A DNA stretch of 31,459 bases, from NCBI GenBank assembly GCA_019649035.1, contig BMAT01006447.1:27726-59184 (forward strand). Direction: 5' to 3'. Shown piece after piece: positions 1 through 11,251 of the stretch (the stretch's first letter is position 1; every line of letters starts with the position of its first letter). This stretch comes from Elysia marginata (Eukaryota > Mollusca > Gastropoda > Plakobranchidae). The position numbers and the translations under genes were made by a program. Under the pieces are notes generated by a model. The model was not told the origin of the DNA and did no database searches. It worked only from the letters and a program-made list of their open reading frames with translations.

Positions 1-75
1 GAAGAAGAAGAAGAAGAAGAAGAAGAAGAACAAAAACAACAACAAGAAGAACAAGAACAAGAAGATAAAGACAAG
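1..75 (+). repeat. GAA/CAA trinucleotide microsatellite, cut by the window edge
   Basis: About ten pure GAA units open the window, followed by mixed CAA, GAA and GACAA units to about base 75. The left edge is not seen, so the full array length is unknown. GAA tracts are also the 3' tail of the LINE remnant near 31010 on the other strand, so this could be a retroelement tail. That link is only a guess. Confidence 0.9.
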
Positions 76-289
76 GAAATTCGGAAATAAGAAAAAAATA
101 TCAATAGCAACATATTTTTTTCCAGGTAGTTTTACGGTTATTAAATAACAAAATGAGCGCAGCTGAAGAATAAGCTGAAAGATAGAATCTTATGGACTGC
201 GTTCAAAAGTGAGAAAAGGAAGAAACAAAATTCTTTAAAACCACAGACTGCAAAGATATCGAAAGTGGCGGTCATGCTAAAACAAACAA

Positions 290-420
290 TAATGGAGAGA
301 GAGAGAAAGAGAGCGAGATAGAGAGAGAGAGAAAGAGAGAGAGACAGACAGACAGATAGGCAGAGGGAAATAGGGAAAGGAAGGCAGAGATAAGAATGGA
401 AGAGACAGAGGGGTGGAAAT
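290..420 (+). repeat. GA-rich imperfect dinucleotide array with a GACA stretch
   Basis: Imperfect GA repeats with AAGA, GCGA and GATA interruptions run to about 344. A short GACA/GATA segment follows, then purine-rich DNA that decays gradually to about 560. The strand is almost entirely purine, the composition of tracts that can form triplex DNA. Confidence 0.9.
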
Positions 421-736
421 AATATAATGCTTGAAAGAGTGGGGGAGCAAAGAACTAAAGAGCGAAAGGAGAAAATAAGGCTAGAGAAAGAGAATCGGTC
501 TGAGGAAACAGTCAGCTCTACAGAAGCGCAGAGGGAGACATTAAGAAGAGAGTACCATAGGGTCTAACGAAGAAGATTGGAAAACTTGTTTAAATCAAAC
601 AGGTCTAGAATTCTTGCTCTGGCTGTTCGCTCAAGTTTCGAGAAGAGGAGCGAAGCAAACGAAGACGCGTACTGGCGAATGGCAACATCGGTAAATTGAT
701 TCCACTAGGCCCGAAGAATGAGGGGAATGAGTAAGA

Positions 737-776
737 TAGAAAAAGAGAGAGAGAGAGAGAGCGAGAGAGAGAGTGG
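737..776 (+). repeat. GA dinucleotide microsatellite
   Basis: A run of about 17 GA units with one GCGA interruption. Open frames read across it on the other strand give only a serine/leucine-rich low-complexity peptide, which I do not call as a gene. Confidence 0.9.
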
Positions 777-1849
777 AAGAAGGGGGAAAACAATAACGTC
801 AGGGGGTTACGCTGGCGAAGAACTCTCTCACCTCGACGAACTGTTTTAGTTAACGTTTTCAATGGTATGTGTGAGTAGATTCTAGATCTGCAGCTCACTC
901 GGACGCCTACAAAGTATCGCTGCTCTTCGAGGCCTGTTCCAAATTTTGAAGTTAAACTTTTCTTTTTGCAAATTTTTTTCTAGGCTACTGCCATGGCATG
1001 AAAGGTATTGTTTTTTATAGCATCGTTTTCTGACGTTCGTAAAAAATGGCCTGCATGTTTCAACAGACATCAACAGTGATGAATTTAGAAATATTTTAAC
1101 CTTCTATTTGATGATCAAGCTGAAAGTTTAGTTTTTTTTATGCAAAACATGTTTTCCTGGAATTCAAACTGAGTAGACCTTACAATATTACCTATGCTAT
1201 AGAAATGTCTCACCCATCCACAACTCGCTTTTAACCTTTTCAAGTAGGAAAAGAAAAAAAATGTGCTCGTTTGAAGTAAAGTAAACATTTTTAATTTGAT
1301 ATGTTTGTATTAAGCTGGAAGTTTTTCACAGCTCTAAGAGCTTTCTACAATAGTTTAAAAGTTTCATAGATCTAATTTCTCCAGTATGAAATTTTCAAAA
1401 CTCGCAGGCCTACTCCTGATTCAAAGTAACAGAAACTTGCATTGAATGCAGGTTTAACAAAAGTATAAACTGTTCCAAAATGATCCACCTTTTGAAAACC
1501 AACAACAAAGATTTACTGCAAAATCTGAAAACATCAAAAGATAATCTAAGATACACACATCCAAAAACGTCTTTTATCTTGAAACTAACGATTTAAGTTT
1601 TTATTCTTATGGGAAACCAATGGTTCCAGAAAACAGTCCAAACTAATTTAAATTAGCTATATTTGGTTTACTATGGTTGTGATATTCTTAATTAAAAATC
1701 ATTAAACACCAAAAAATTCTAACGTGAAAATTTTTATCCCTTTAGTTTTTATCGACCAGGATATTGTAAGTTTGCATAGTTAACGTAAAAAAGTAATTTT
1801 GTATAAATTTTGAATTTAAAAGTAAAAACTGCGGGAACAAAAACCTAAC
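777..1849. other. Unique AT-rich DNA, no gene seen
   Basis: No tandem repeat, recognisable transposon or coding exon was found on either strand. Stops are frequent in all frames. Open frames of 60-odd codons here have no family resemblance. Confidence 0.6.
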
Positions 1850-1856
1850 TATAAAG
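1850..1856 (+). promoter_or_regulatory. Weak TATA-like site (TATAAAG)
   Basis: TATAAAG lies about 125 bp upstream of a CRE and 300 bp upstream of a strong splice donor. In AT-rich DNA this occurs by chance, so it matters only together with the neighbouring signals. Confidence 0.2.
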
Positions 1857-1981
1857 CCGATAGACATCTTCCCTTTTATGTCCTGCCATAGAAATTCATT
1901 TATTTCTTGTGGTCAATTAAACAAATATGTAAAAACCTTCGCATCGTGTGTGAAGCTACCTGACGCCCAGATCAAAACACA

Positions 1982-1989
1982 TGACGTCA
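1982..1989 (+). promoter_or_regulatory. Perfect cAMP response element (TGACGTCA)
   Basis: The full palindromic CRE is the binding site of CREB/ATF bZIP factors and commonly sits within about 200 bp upstream of a transcription start. Here it heads a locally GC-richer stretch (about 1960-2165) that ends in ATG followed by GTAAGT. That is the arrangement expected of a promoter plus a short first exon. The motif is certain and the function is inferred. Confidence 0.4.
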
Positions 1990-2089
1990 CAACTGACTGG
2001 TGTTTTGGAAACGCTTTGAGCTGGCAGCTCAGTCCTACAGAACAGGACCAGCCACCAACACAAGGAGCAGCTAGCTAGGCTGAATACGG

Positions 2090-2158
2090 GCTTATACTTC
2101 ATCGCCGCCAATTTCACAACTCAGCTGGATCCTTTTTAAAACATTTCACCTTCAATGG
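2090..2158 (+). other. Candidate 5' untranslated first exon ending in ATG before a splice donor
   Basis: The sequence reads TTCAATG then GTAAGTACG, a near-consensus 5' splice site directly after an ATG (2156-2158). First exons made of a 5' UTR plus only the start codon are common in animal housekeeping genes. The stretch is less AT-rich than its surroundings, lies about 100 bp downstream of the CRE at 1982, and has a TTATACTT element near 2090 that could act as a weak TATA. No matching coding exon was found downstream in this window, so a long first intron would be required. A chance donor in non-coding DNA is the main alternative. The 5' end is a guess. Confidence 0.25.
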
Positions 2159-2164
2159 TAAGTA

Positions 2165-3481
2165 CGCCTGGCTTTTGAACTTTAAAAAAGTTTTTTAGTA
2201 AGAACTCTATGCCTTTTTTAAATTTTAAAATTCATCAGTGTGCACTTGTGTTACCGGAAGTGGCAATTCAGCCCTCCTAAAAAACTGGTAAAACTTTGCT
2301 TTTCCCTCAAGAAAAAAATAATGATATGCCGTTTGCAAAAGCACATAGGTTATGTAATTATATAAGTGATTCGAGGTTTTTGCATTTGTTTTTTTAATTG
2401 CAGATACTTTTTGGTTGAAAGAAAAGCAACAAAGAACTTTCGCATATTTTTGAAGATTGGCAGTAGCTTTATTAGAAACAAACAACCACGAGACGAGACA
2501 TAGACCTCATTTATTGTAAAGAGAGTCAAATTACGATGCCAACTTCACTAAACTGGCTATTTCCTATTCCTTTTTTTCGTCTTCTGCATGACTTAGTCGA
2601 CAGCCTGACGCATGTTGATGCCACAGTCTTTTTTTCTGTCTTTTCTAATAATACAAATAACTTGGTTCCTAAAGCTATTTTAAAGATTAAGATTTGAATA
2701 CAGAAAACAATAATTTGTCGGACAATTTCTTTTTGACTAAGCGAATAGAGAAGTTCCTTTGAAACGCATGATCTTGACAAGCAGAAGAAGTACCACGTTT
2801 TAAGAAGTTTAGCGTTGTTTTAAGTCGTAAGTGAATTAAACGGAGTGACCTGTCAAACCGAGCACTAATCCCTCTGAAGAAAAAAATCTTTTATAAAGTG
2901 ACTTATACTTTTACAGGCATGTTTTGCTGTATTTCGTAATTATGATAATCTTATTATAACTGAGGGCAAAGCAGCTGCTTTCAACATTCTCTCCAGCAGC
3001 CTCTGAAGATTTATAAAGATATTTTTTAGGTATAATTGCAAAAAATAAGGTTTAAAAAACTATTGAAACAAAGCCTTGAAATCTAGATTCAAAGGCTAGC
3101 CATTGAATAACTGAAGTTTTTTTTCGTGGTGTGTTTCGCAAGACAATTTATGAACGTTCTTGGTGTTCTTTTTCTTGAAAAATTCCAGCTATGGCGTACA
3201 AGTTAGCGTTTGTTCACCAAAGCGTTTATGTTTAAAATTCAATGGAACATAAAAACTTAGGCTTCATTATGCAGCAATCTGAGACATATGAGTTAACGTG
3301 GGAAAACTATATAATTGATTAAGAAATGCAATCAACTTTTCATACACCACAAAAAGATCGGTAGGCGGGAAAACCTACAAACTTCAATTATTATAGTGTC
3401 GACATGTTCACAATTTTGTCGTAGAATCTAGAACAGATCTTGATCGAGAATCTAAATTAATTTTCTAAAATATGACAGAGA
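2165..3481. other. AT-rich DNA without recognisable genes
   Basis: Open frames of 84-86 codons on the minus strand (2225-2485 and 2526-2780) have no recognisable domain, no flanking splice context and an ordinary AT-rich composition. I treat them as chance. No tandem repeat or transposon end was recognised. Confidence 0.6.
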
Positions 3482-3484
3482 TAT

Positions 3485-3516
<32 letters not shown>

Positions 3517-3535
3517 AGAAAAAGAAGAAGAAAAG
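3482..3535 (+). repeat. GA microsatellite grading into GAA
   Basis: An imperfect GA array followed by AAGAAGAAGAAAAG. It is another wholly purine strand, in the same orientation as the tracts at 290 and 737. Confidence 0.9.
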
Positions 3536-3825
3536 AAAACCCAAAAAGTAAGATCCGGAGCTAACGAGAGAACTAGAAGAGAAAAAATATATAGAAAAGA
3601 ATGAACTGAAATTAAAAACGACGTTTATGTCTCGGTCTTGACAGTTCTAAGCTATGGCTAACACATCATCATTTTATCAGGATTTGCAAAACAACCTCAT
3701 TAAAAATTTTTTTCTCATTTTCTTTGTGCTTTAAGCATGAGTTTTCACATCAGGCACTGCTATATGTCGGTTCAATCATACTTCATTCAGACCATTCGTA
3801 AAAAAGGCAAGTTGGCTAGTAGTAG

Positions 3826-4132
3826 TAATAACAAAAACAATAACCTTGACAACAATAATATTATTAATAATAATAATGATGATGATACTTCTACTAATAT
3901 TACTACTATTACTATTACAACTGCCACTATTGCTGCTGCTACTGCCCTTACAACTATCACTATTATTATAACTACTTCTACTACTACTAATGGTAATAAT
4001 AACGCTGATGATGATAAGGATGGTAATGGTGATGAGGACGATGATAATGATGATGATGGTGATAATAATAATGATGATGATGATGATGATTATGCTGATG
4101 GTTATGGTGATGGTGATGACGACGACGACGAC

Positions 4133-4191
<59 letters not shown>

Positions 4192-4195
4192 GCAT
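3826..4195 (+). repeat. Long compound trinucleotide array (AAT/ACT to GAT), purest at its right end
   Basis: About 370 bp of phase-keeping trinucleotides. It starts with ACAATAATATT-type units, passes through ACT/ATT and GCT units, becomes interrupted GAT/GGT, then five GAC units, and ends in about 20 uninterrupted GAT units (about 4133-4192). One frame is open through it and would give an Asn/Thr-rich then Asp-rich peptide. The reverse frame gives poly-Ile. Because all three frames on the plus strand stay largely open only through low-complexity sequence, I do not call a gene. The gradient from degenerate to pure suggests growth at the right end. Confidence 0.95.
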
Positions 4196-4284
4196 TTAGT
4201 GACCGAAAGAGTCATGTTAATTAAAAATGTGATTTAAAAAAAAGTTCGCCGCAGAATGTCGATGAGTAAAAAGGAGAAACAAAG

Positions 4285-4440
4285 TAGATGATGATGAAGA
4301 TGGTGATGATGATTGTAACTTTTGATTTTTATGATAATGGTGTTTTTTATGAACACGATGATGTTAAGGATGATGGCTATAAAGCAGATTATGATGATAA
4401 TGACAATGATAAAGATAACTTTGATGATGATGATTGTTGT
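4285..4440 (+). repeat. Degenerate GAT repeat, a decayed satellite of the preceding array
   Basis: GATGATGAAGATGGTGATGATG-like units are interspersed with non-repeat sequence. This looks like an older, mutated part of the same GAT expansion, separated by about 90 bp of unique DNA. Confidence 0.75.
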
Positions 4441-6904
4441 AATAATTTGATGAATAGGATCATTTGATCCTGGTGAAACAGTATGCATTTTTACAAAGGG
4501 CTGGGATAGCCATAAATAGACGAGTGTAAAAGTGTTGTGCATAAACGAATTAATTTTTCCTAAAAAAAAAGCATTGTTTAAGGTTCTATTACACTGACGT
4601 CAAGATATGTTAAGGAAGAAACTGCACAAAAAAACAAAAACAAAACAAGCAATCTGTACGCTAAAAAAAGTTGTTGGCCTCTTAGTTCTCAGTATCGATG
4701 TAACAAAACTGTGATTGAAAGCGCAAAAAAGGCATTGAAGACTCAGATCTAAAACTAAGGCACTTCATACAAGATGTACACGCCACCTCTTTCGTCATTC
4801 AGCTACAACTTACTATGCCAAGGAAAACATGAAGGAATGGTTAGCAGCATAGGTGTGGGGAGGAGAGGGAGAGTTGGGGGGGGGATAAACAATTCGAATA
4901 ACGATACCAAACTCAAGAGGACAGAAAAACACCAACCTTGACAACCCGTCACAGCTCCGACATTACTAATATCTTCTACTTATTTACCATGTGTTAACGG
5001 ACTGTCGGTGAAAGCTCTTTTTACCTGTTTCTGTTTCTCATCTTACAACTTACACGATTATTTTTAGCCTTTCAAAACCCGTTGAGGGAGAATTTGTTGT
5101 GCCTGTCTTTGGCTCAGAGAGTTTAAGAATAGCAAAACGTTCCCAGGGCATGCGTATCGAATACATTGTGGGACCGGGTATTACCTGAAACGCATCAGGC
5201 CTAGCCATCGTGCGTGCTGAATGCTAGAAACTGTAGGTCTAGAGTTTGTTGCTCACCTTTCTGAACCCAAGAGACCTAAATCCATCGGGTACAGGATGAG
5301 GCCTGTGCTCTGTTAAAAAAATTACCTTCTCCTGGTATTAGTCAATCATTAAAGCTAAAAAGGTGTCATTATGAATTATAAATCAATGCTATGAATTTAG
5401 TTTAAAAAGTAACAGCATTAATATTCTTCAAACCGAAAATTACATTGTTAAAACCTTCAGAATCGTTTTATATAGGTTTTGTAGGTAGAAGATTCTTTTA
5501 TGTTGCTACTAATAAAATACTAAACTAAAGTGAACAACCCATGGACAACCAGCCTAATAATTTATCATCATCCAACAATACATCCATGGTGATTCCTACC
5601 CATTTTTTATGTATATGCCAGCATTGGTTTATTCTGACTTCGTTATGCAAGGTTTAAAAGTTATGTATTTCATCTCTCTCTTGTTGAGTTACCATAACCA
5701 ATAATTGTGAATCTAATATTTTTATCCACTTTTGATATTTTGTAAAACCATTAGAAGCAATGGTTCTGAGCTATATCTTTCTGGACTCTTACTAGAGGTG
5801 AGGAGTTGTATTCCCAAAGTTCTGTAAAAAGCGTTTTATTCAAGCTGGGTAATTTTTTTCCGAGCGTGCTACTCAAAGGGGCTGCGCGATCTGCAAGAAG
5901 GAAAGCTGAAGCTGGTGTTTACAAACTTGGGACGTAGATTTAGGTCAGAACTATTGTTAGTATGTAGTGGTTCACTACTGATATTCATTTTTCATGACTA
6001 AATTCTGGTGATCACGCTTGCGTTTTTTGTTGCTCACATAGAGATTACTGAGAAGAAGGAAATGGAATTAGACGTAGTACAAGAGTAGCGTCCGTTCTCT
6101 GAATGACAACACAAAACGTTGTAATAGATTTCACGGTAATCTAGACCTAAAGAAAAGGGTCTTTTATGTATAAAAACAATTTAACATTATATAACGACAA
6201 AACAATAGCGTACAGTTCCTTTAATATCAATCAACCGCGAAAATCTTAAGGTTGCACTACGAGTGAGGCAGGTAATTCTATTTTATTTTCATATTGTACT
6301 GTCTTTAAAACTGTTTCCAAAACAGACCTCACTTCATGAGTCGGTATGGCTGTGCGGCGAGTTTAATAATCAAATGTCACTGGAATCGACATCAGAATAG
6401 TTCAACTACTCTTGTTGAAATCTCATTTATTTATTCATATTAGAGATTTAATTGTGAAATACAACTGGATAACATTATATTCATTTGTTTCGGTTGTTTC
6501 GAAGTTGTATGATACTTTACCTAATATTGATTGAGCTGGAAATAGATTCAATGACCCTATTATTCACCCCTTTCTTTAATATGAATCAAAGATCAAAGCA
6601 AACATTTGATCAGGGTCAAAGCATCTGTGCGTAGGTTGACATTCTGGAGAACGCAATACAAAATTGATCAAGGCAAAAATCATGTGTAAGCACATCAGGT
6701 AATTTATTTCTGGATTAAATAAAAAATTATATCTTGTAATGAAGTAGTTATTTGAAGATTTTTTTTAATCAACTATTGATTATTTTCAACATAGTTTTTC
6801 CAATGTCCAGAGTTGAAAACTGAGAATTTGGTCTCTGAGCTGCATAGAAATGTAATGATTTTGTTTTAAGTCTAGCTGTGGAGTGAATGTTCTCTCTTTT
6901 TAAT
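4441..6904. other. Unique AT-rich DNA; one CRE, one G9 run, no gene seen
   Basis: A perfect TGACGTCA lies at 4595-4602 and a run of nine G at 4876-4884. The segment 5080-5320 is noticeably GC-richer than its surroundings and may be a decayed dispersed repeat, but I could not find tRNA boxes, terminal repeats or coding similarity in it. No coding exon was recognised on either strand. Confidence 0.5.
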
Positions 6905-7092
6905 TATCACTCTCTGTCTGCCTGTCTCTTTCTGTCTAACCAACTGTCTGTCTGTCTCTGTCTCTCTAACTGTCTGCCTGTCTGTCTGTCTATGTCTGTC
7001 TGTCTGACTGTCTGTTTGTCTGTGTGACCATCTGCCTGTCTGTATGTCTGTCTGTCTCTGTCTCTGTCTCTGTCTGTCTGTCTCTCTCTCTT
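6905..7092 (+). repeat. TGTC/TCTG tetranucleotide array
   Basis: A CTGTCTGT-type array of about 185 bp with CTCT, CCTG and GTGTGA interruptions, ending in CTCTCTCTCT. The reverse complement is a GACA/CAGA array of the same class as that at 10600-10652. Confidence 0.93.
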
Positions 7093-8309
7093 ACAACTTT
7101 GGCAACAAGAAAGAATGGAATTATCCTTTTATTGAATGCTCATCGCACAGAGTAAATAAAACAGAATACCCCAACGTGTAAATATCTTTCTTGCCTTAAA
7201 CCAGAGCATCAGGTCTGCTAGTGAGGGAACTCAACGTACTGCACGAGGAAGGGTATGGAAAATCGCAGCAGTATTTTCCTACAAACTGAAATAAATAAAA
7301 TTACGGTTTACTTTTCTTTGCACAGTGTCAGTTTTCATTAAAAATTTTTTTAGCCAAAGCAATAGGTTAAACGTTAATGACAAACAACAAGAATGACAGC
7401 AAGAAAAACAACTTACGTGAAAGAAACTTAAAAATTTGACCATTAGTTCCCTAGTTCATCTAGAGCCAATGAGTATTGTGTTTAATATATTTATTTACCG
7501 TCACAGACTTTAAAATAATATTCAAGAGACTACACTGTTGTTTCACTTGTCTTAAAAGTTAGCATAAAATATAAAATCCAATTTGAGATAAGAATTGGTG
7601 CTTCAAGTTTTGAAATAGACTACATTGAAACTAAACCACTTGCTTTCAGTATGTATCATAGAACATGAAACACACGTGTGGCAAGATGAAACACTGAGTA
7701 ACTTAGAAACGCTGAACAGTTGTATTATGTACAAGCTGGCAGACCCGTTCAAAAGAACGGAAAACAGAAACAAAATGTTCTAAAATAAGACTTTTTTCCT
7801 TTATCCATTTAACTCAAAATTATCAGTTTTAAAAGCATAAGTAAAGATGATTGACTTGGATAATGTGAATTTTTTTTTCTTACTGTTGCAAAAATTTTTT
7901 TACCTCTGACTGTTTGCTAAGATAGGGCATGTCGGTCTTAATAAAACCAAACAAAACTTAACAAATGAAGCAAACAAAAAAAGAAAATGAGGTAAAAACA
8001 TGCTGAAAGGAACAGAGTATTTACAGAAATTACCTGTAGATGGAAGTTTTTTAAAAATCTTAAATTTGAAAAACAAAAACAAAAATATTTTCCGTCTGCA
8101 TTCAAGGGGCTTCAGACCGACACATGATTAAAATGGAATCAACCAAAATTAACCAAGTGGCTGCATTAAAAAATATTTTTGTTTTGTTTTGCTGTTGTTG
8201 TCTAGGTAATATAGATCTTGATGTTCTGCAATAGCATGAAAATTTTCAGAAGAAACTGTGCAGCCGTTTCCAAATCCATTGAGTTCAAAGTTTGAAAGTG
8301 CGGCTTTTG
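7093..8309. other. AT-rich DNA, no gene seen
   Basis: No repeat family, transposon end or coding exon was recognised. The 60-codon minus-strand frame at 7900-8082 is Phe/Lys-rich, as expected from AT-rich chance sequence. Confidence 0.55.
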
Positions 8310-8490
8310 TTGGTTCACTGCAGAGTGGGTCACATAATTTTCTTCCGTTTTCATGCTAGATCTAGAATCTAGATTGTTCCCTGTCTTCGTGTTATCTAAT
8401 CTGGATTGATAAGAATTTTTGACACATTAAACTTATCAAATCAAATTGAAAGGCGATTGCCACAAATAGCTCTTGAAGTGAAAGCTTTCC
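8310..8490 (+). repeat. Direct segmental repeat, copy 1
   Basis: This copy runs from TTGGTTCACTGC through GCTAGATCTAGAATCTAGAT and TTGTTCCCTGTCTTCGTGT, then GGATT.ATAAG.ATTTTTGACA, to AAAGGCGAT and CTCTTG.AGT. The same ordered words recur about 425 bp downstream with roughly 80-85 percent identity by eye. The 61-codon open frame here (8406-8591) is not preserved in the second copy, so the conserved unit is not obviously coding. Confidence 0.8.
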
Positions 8491-8737
8491 ATGGCATGTT
8501 ACGCATCAACCTGCAGGAATTCTGCAATCATTTTGAGGCTTCATGCATCAACCTGCTTGACTCTTGTAATTGTATTAAAAGTAACAAATAACAGAGCTGC
8601 CAGTTCTTGATAATGTTAGGTTCTATATTTTCTAGATCATATACAGTTAAAAGTCTTGAATCTAATTTAGATCTAGATCTAATACGTTAGATTCCATATT
8701 TTCTAGTCCTACATATCTAGATCTAGATGTAGAGTAA

Positions 8738-8920
8738 AGTTGGTTTACTGCTGAATTTTCTTCCCCGTCTTCGGGCTAGATCTAGAATCTAGATCAGATT
8801 GTTCCCTGTCTTCGTGTAATCGAATCTGGATTCATAAGGATTTTTGACATATTAAACTCCATAACAAAATCAAATTTAAAGGCGATAATCACAATTACCT
8901 CTTGGAGTCAAACCTTTCAC
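8738..8920 (+). repeat. Direct segmental repeat, copy 2
   Basis: Second copy of the segment at 8310-8490. Compared with copy 1 it has a 5-bp insertion after AATCTAGAT and several substitutions. Between the copies lie further AGATCTAGATCT blocks and a smaller duplicated word, GTTAGRTTCYATATTTTCTAG (8615-8635 and 8687-8706), which suggests several rounds of local duplication. Confidence 0.8.
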
Positions 8921-8930
8921 TAATTTTGAC

Positions 8931-8940
8931 GTGACGTCAC
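8931..8940 (+). promoter_or_regulatory. Extended palindromic CRE (GTGACGTCAC) with a nearby ETS-like site
   Basis: A perfect 10-bp palindrome containing TGACGTCA. About 25 bp downstream is ACGGAAGT (near 8963), which matches the ETS core GGAAG. CRE and ETS sites together are typical of TATA-less animal promoters. No exon was recognised nearby, so regulatory function is unproven. Confidence 0.3.
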
Positions 8941-9189
8941 TTCATAACAAACTTTCCGAGAAGACGGAAGTAAAGTAAAAAGTTTGTGGCTTCGAAGCGA
9001 TGAAGCGGGAAAGAAAATAGTTCCTTTTAAAAACAATGGATATTTATTTTTTTGTCGTGTTTTTTTTTTAATTTTGACCTTTTTACGAAAATATACAGCT
9101 TATTTAAAGGCATTTTAAACACATGTGACGCTTTTATCGTAAGCGGTCTAGGAGGAGTTTACGGCCGCGTGTTTTATATTCATGCGCTC

Positions 9190-9284
9190 CTCATTTATAG
9201 ATATAGATACCTATACATTTTAGATGCAGATAGGTAGGTTTATAGGTAGATAGATAGATATATAGATAGATAGATAGATAGGTG

Positions 9285-9341
<57 letters not shown>

Positions 9342-9345
9342 ATAA
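9190..9345 (+). repeat. GATA tetranucleotide array, main block
   Basis: TATAGATA/GATA units are interrupted with GGTA on the left and become pure GATA from about 9283 to 9340. This again shows the left-degenerate, right-pure pattern. Confidence 0.95.
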
Positions 9346-9451
9346 ATACACAAACATATCTAATACTGAAAATTTACTTACATTTTTGGCTTACTGCATT
9401 ATATTTCATACGTCTTCTGGCTGTACGCACTCTTCAGGCAAGCTGTTATGC

Positions 9452-9454
9452 TAT

Positions 9455-9490
<36 letters not shown>

Positions 9491-9509
9491 AGATAGATAG
9501 ATAGATAAA
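9452..9509 (+). repeat. GATA tetranucleotide array, second block
   Basis: About 14 GATA units with a single AGA phase slip near 9490, followed at 9519-9537 by a short GA run. It is separated from the main block by about 105 bp of unique DNA. Confidence 0.93.
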
Positions 9510-9539
9510 ATAAAGAAGATGAGAGAGAGAGAGAGAATT

Positions 9540-10408
9540 ATATAAATAGATAGTTATGAAGCTTATATGGAAAAGGGAAAATTCTCAACAGTATGGGACA
9601 TACTCAGTCTGAAGAATTTTTTCTACTTCTCGTTAAAAAAATTCATAAAGATCTGTGTTTTGCTTTCAACGTGAACTGGCATTTAAATTTGTAAAATATA
9701 AATTTAAAAAAGAATAACAGTTACTATGCCGCACTGTGGACGTTAAGTTAAAAAAGAAAGCTTTGCTTTAAAATCTAAAGTTCGTGTACTTTGGTGCAGA
9801 TTTAGATATGTTGAATAGGTTGTCGATCATTTTGTAGGAAATTAAAATTCATTTTGGATGACAAACTGGCTATGCTTGTTCAGCGGCAGCTGAAATAAAT
9901 ATGTGTATTTGTGAAACAGACAGTAGATCATTAAAAAAAAACTAAGAGAGTAAAAGAATGGAATGACGTGGCCAAGTTTGATATGAAATACTGTAAAAGT
10001 TAACGTTTTTGCAACGAAAACGTGAACCATAAACAGATGACGATTAAAAAATGTAAGAAATGAGGGGGCGAAATAGATAAATGAGACCTAAACCATAAAA
10101 AGCAGCCTGGGCAGGAAGATAGCGGTGTGCTATAGAGATATATAAATAAGGGAAAGAAAAAGAAGAAAACACGCACAGATCCCTACAAAGCTGGGAAAAT
10201 AGAAGTAAAAAAAAAGAAAAGAACGCACACAGAAAAACGAATGAAACAGAAAACGTAGAGGACTTGTGCGAACATTTTATTTAACCAATCAATTACTCCC
10301 GGAACTGTTTAAATCATGTTGCGTTGTTTTGTACACCGAAGACACTCCAAGACGCGCTTCGCTTCTCCGGGGGGTAGCTGTTGTAAACACGTCATTAGCG
10401 GTTTTCAA
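9540..10408. other. AT-rich DNA, no gene seen
   Basis: From 10060 to 10260 the plus strand is purine-rich with AAGAAAA and GAAAAA words. From 10290 to 10400 it is GC-richer (GACGCGCTTCGCTTC). No exon, transposon end or RNA gene was recognised. Confidence 0.5.
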
Positions 10409-10470
10409 CTCTTGCAACGGTAAAAAAATACTCTTGCAGCGGTAAAAAAATACTCTTGCAACGGTGTTTT
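10409..10470 (+). repeat. 22-bp tandem repeat, about 2.7 copies
   Basis: The unit CTCTTGCAACGGTAAAAAAA plus TA occurs at 10409-10430, recurs at 10431-10452 with a single A-to-G change, and recurs partially from 10453 (CTCTTGCAACGGT). Confidence 0.92.
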
Positions 10471-10518
10471 CATTTTTACTATGATTACAAGAAAATATTG
10501 ACGACGGTCAAAACATAG

Positions 10519-10523
10519 CTAGA

Positions 10524-10567
<44 letters not shown>

Positions 10568-10652
10568 GAAGAGAGAGAAAGTGAGAGAGACAGAGACAGA
10601 GACAGAGACAAACTGACATACAGAAAGACAGACAGACAGACGGACAGGCAGA
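10519..10652 (+). repeat. Compound GA then GACA array
   Basis: About 22 GA units near 10524-10564, then interrupted GA, then CAGAGA hexamers and GACA tetramers to about 10652. The plus strand is nearly all purine over the first part. Confidence 0.93.
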
Positions 10653-10819
10653 CAGACAGAGAGCTAAAGCTTTAGATATATAGAAATAGAAAACAGAGAA
10701 GCATTGTAAGTCTTAGACACAGGAAAAGAAAAACATAAGAAAGAAGCTAGAAGATAAAAGCTACCCAAAATAGCTACAGCGACAGCGAGAGGAACAATAG
10801 TAACAACACTACAAGTACA

Positions 10820-11052
10820 AGAGCAGCAGCAGCAGCAGTAGTTTTAGTAGTAGCAATAATAGTTGTAGTAGTTATAGAAGTAGTAGTAGTAGTAGTAGTA
10901 TGTAGTAGTTGTAACATAGCAGTAGTAATAGTATGTAATAGTAGTATTAGTAGTAGTGGTTGTAGTAGTAGTAGTAGTAGTAGTATAGTATGTAGTGTAG
11001 TAGTAGTATGTATTGTTAGTAGTAGTATAGTAGTAGCAGTGGTAGTAGTATA

Positions 11053-11084
<32 letters not shown>

Positions 11085-11176
11085 ATAGTGTGCAGTAGTA
11101 GTAGTAGTGGTAGTAGTAGTAGTAGTAGTGGTAGTAGTATTAGTAGTAGCAGTAGGAGTAGTAGTAGTAGTAGTAA

Positions 11177-11251
<75 letters not shown>

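Noticed and set aside
605..898. 97-codon minus-strand Ser/Leu-rich frame
   Set aside because: It crosses a GA microsatellite; the rest has no recognisable domain.
1878..2078. 66-codon plus-strand frame near the CRE
   Set aside because: No homology or exon borders were recognised. The neighbouring ATG plus donor at 2156 is a better candidate for the start of a gene.
3737..4237. 166-codon plus-strand frame with Asn/Thr- and Asp-rich sequence
   Set aside because: It is the translation of a trinucleotide array that also stays open in other frames and on the other strand. There is no non-repeat domain, splice context or promoter.
6905..7092. CRISPR-like regular repeat
   Set aside because: It is a simple tetranucleotide array without unique spacers, in a eukaryotic genome.
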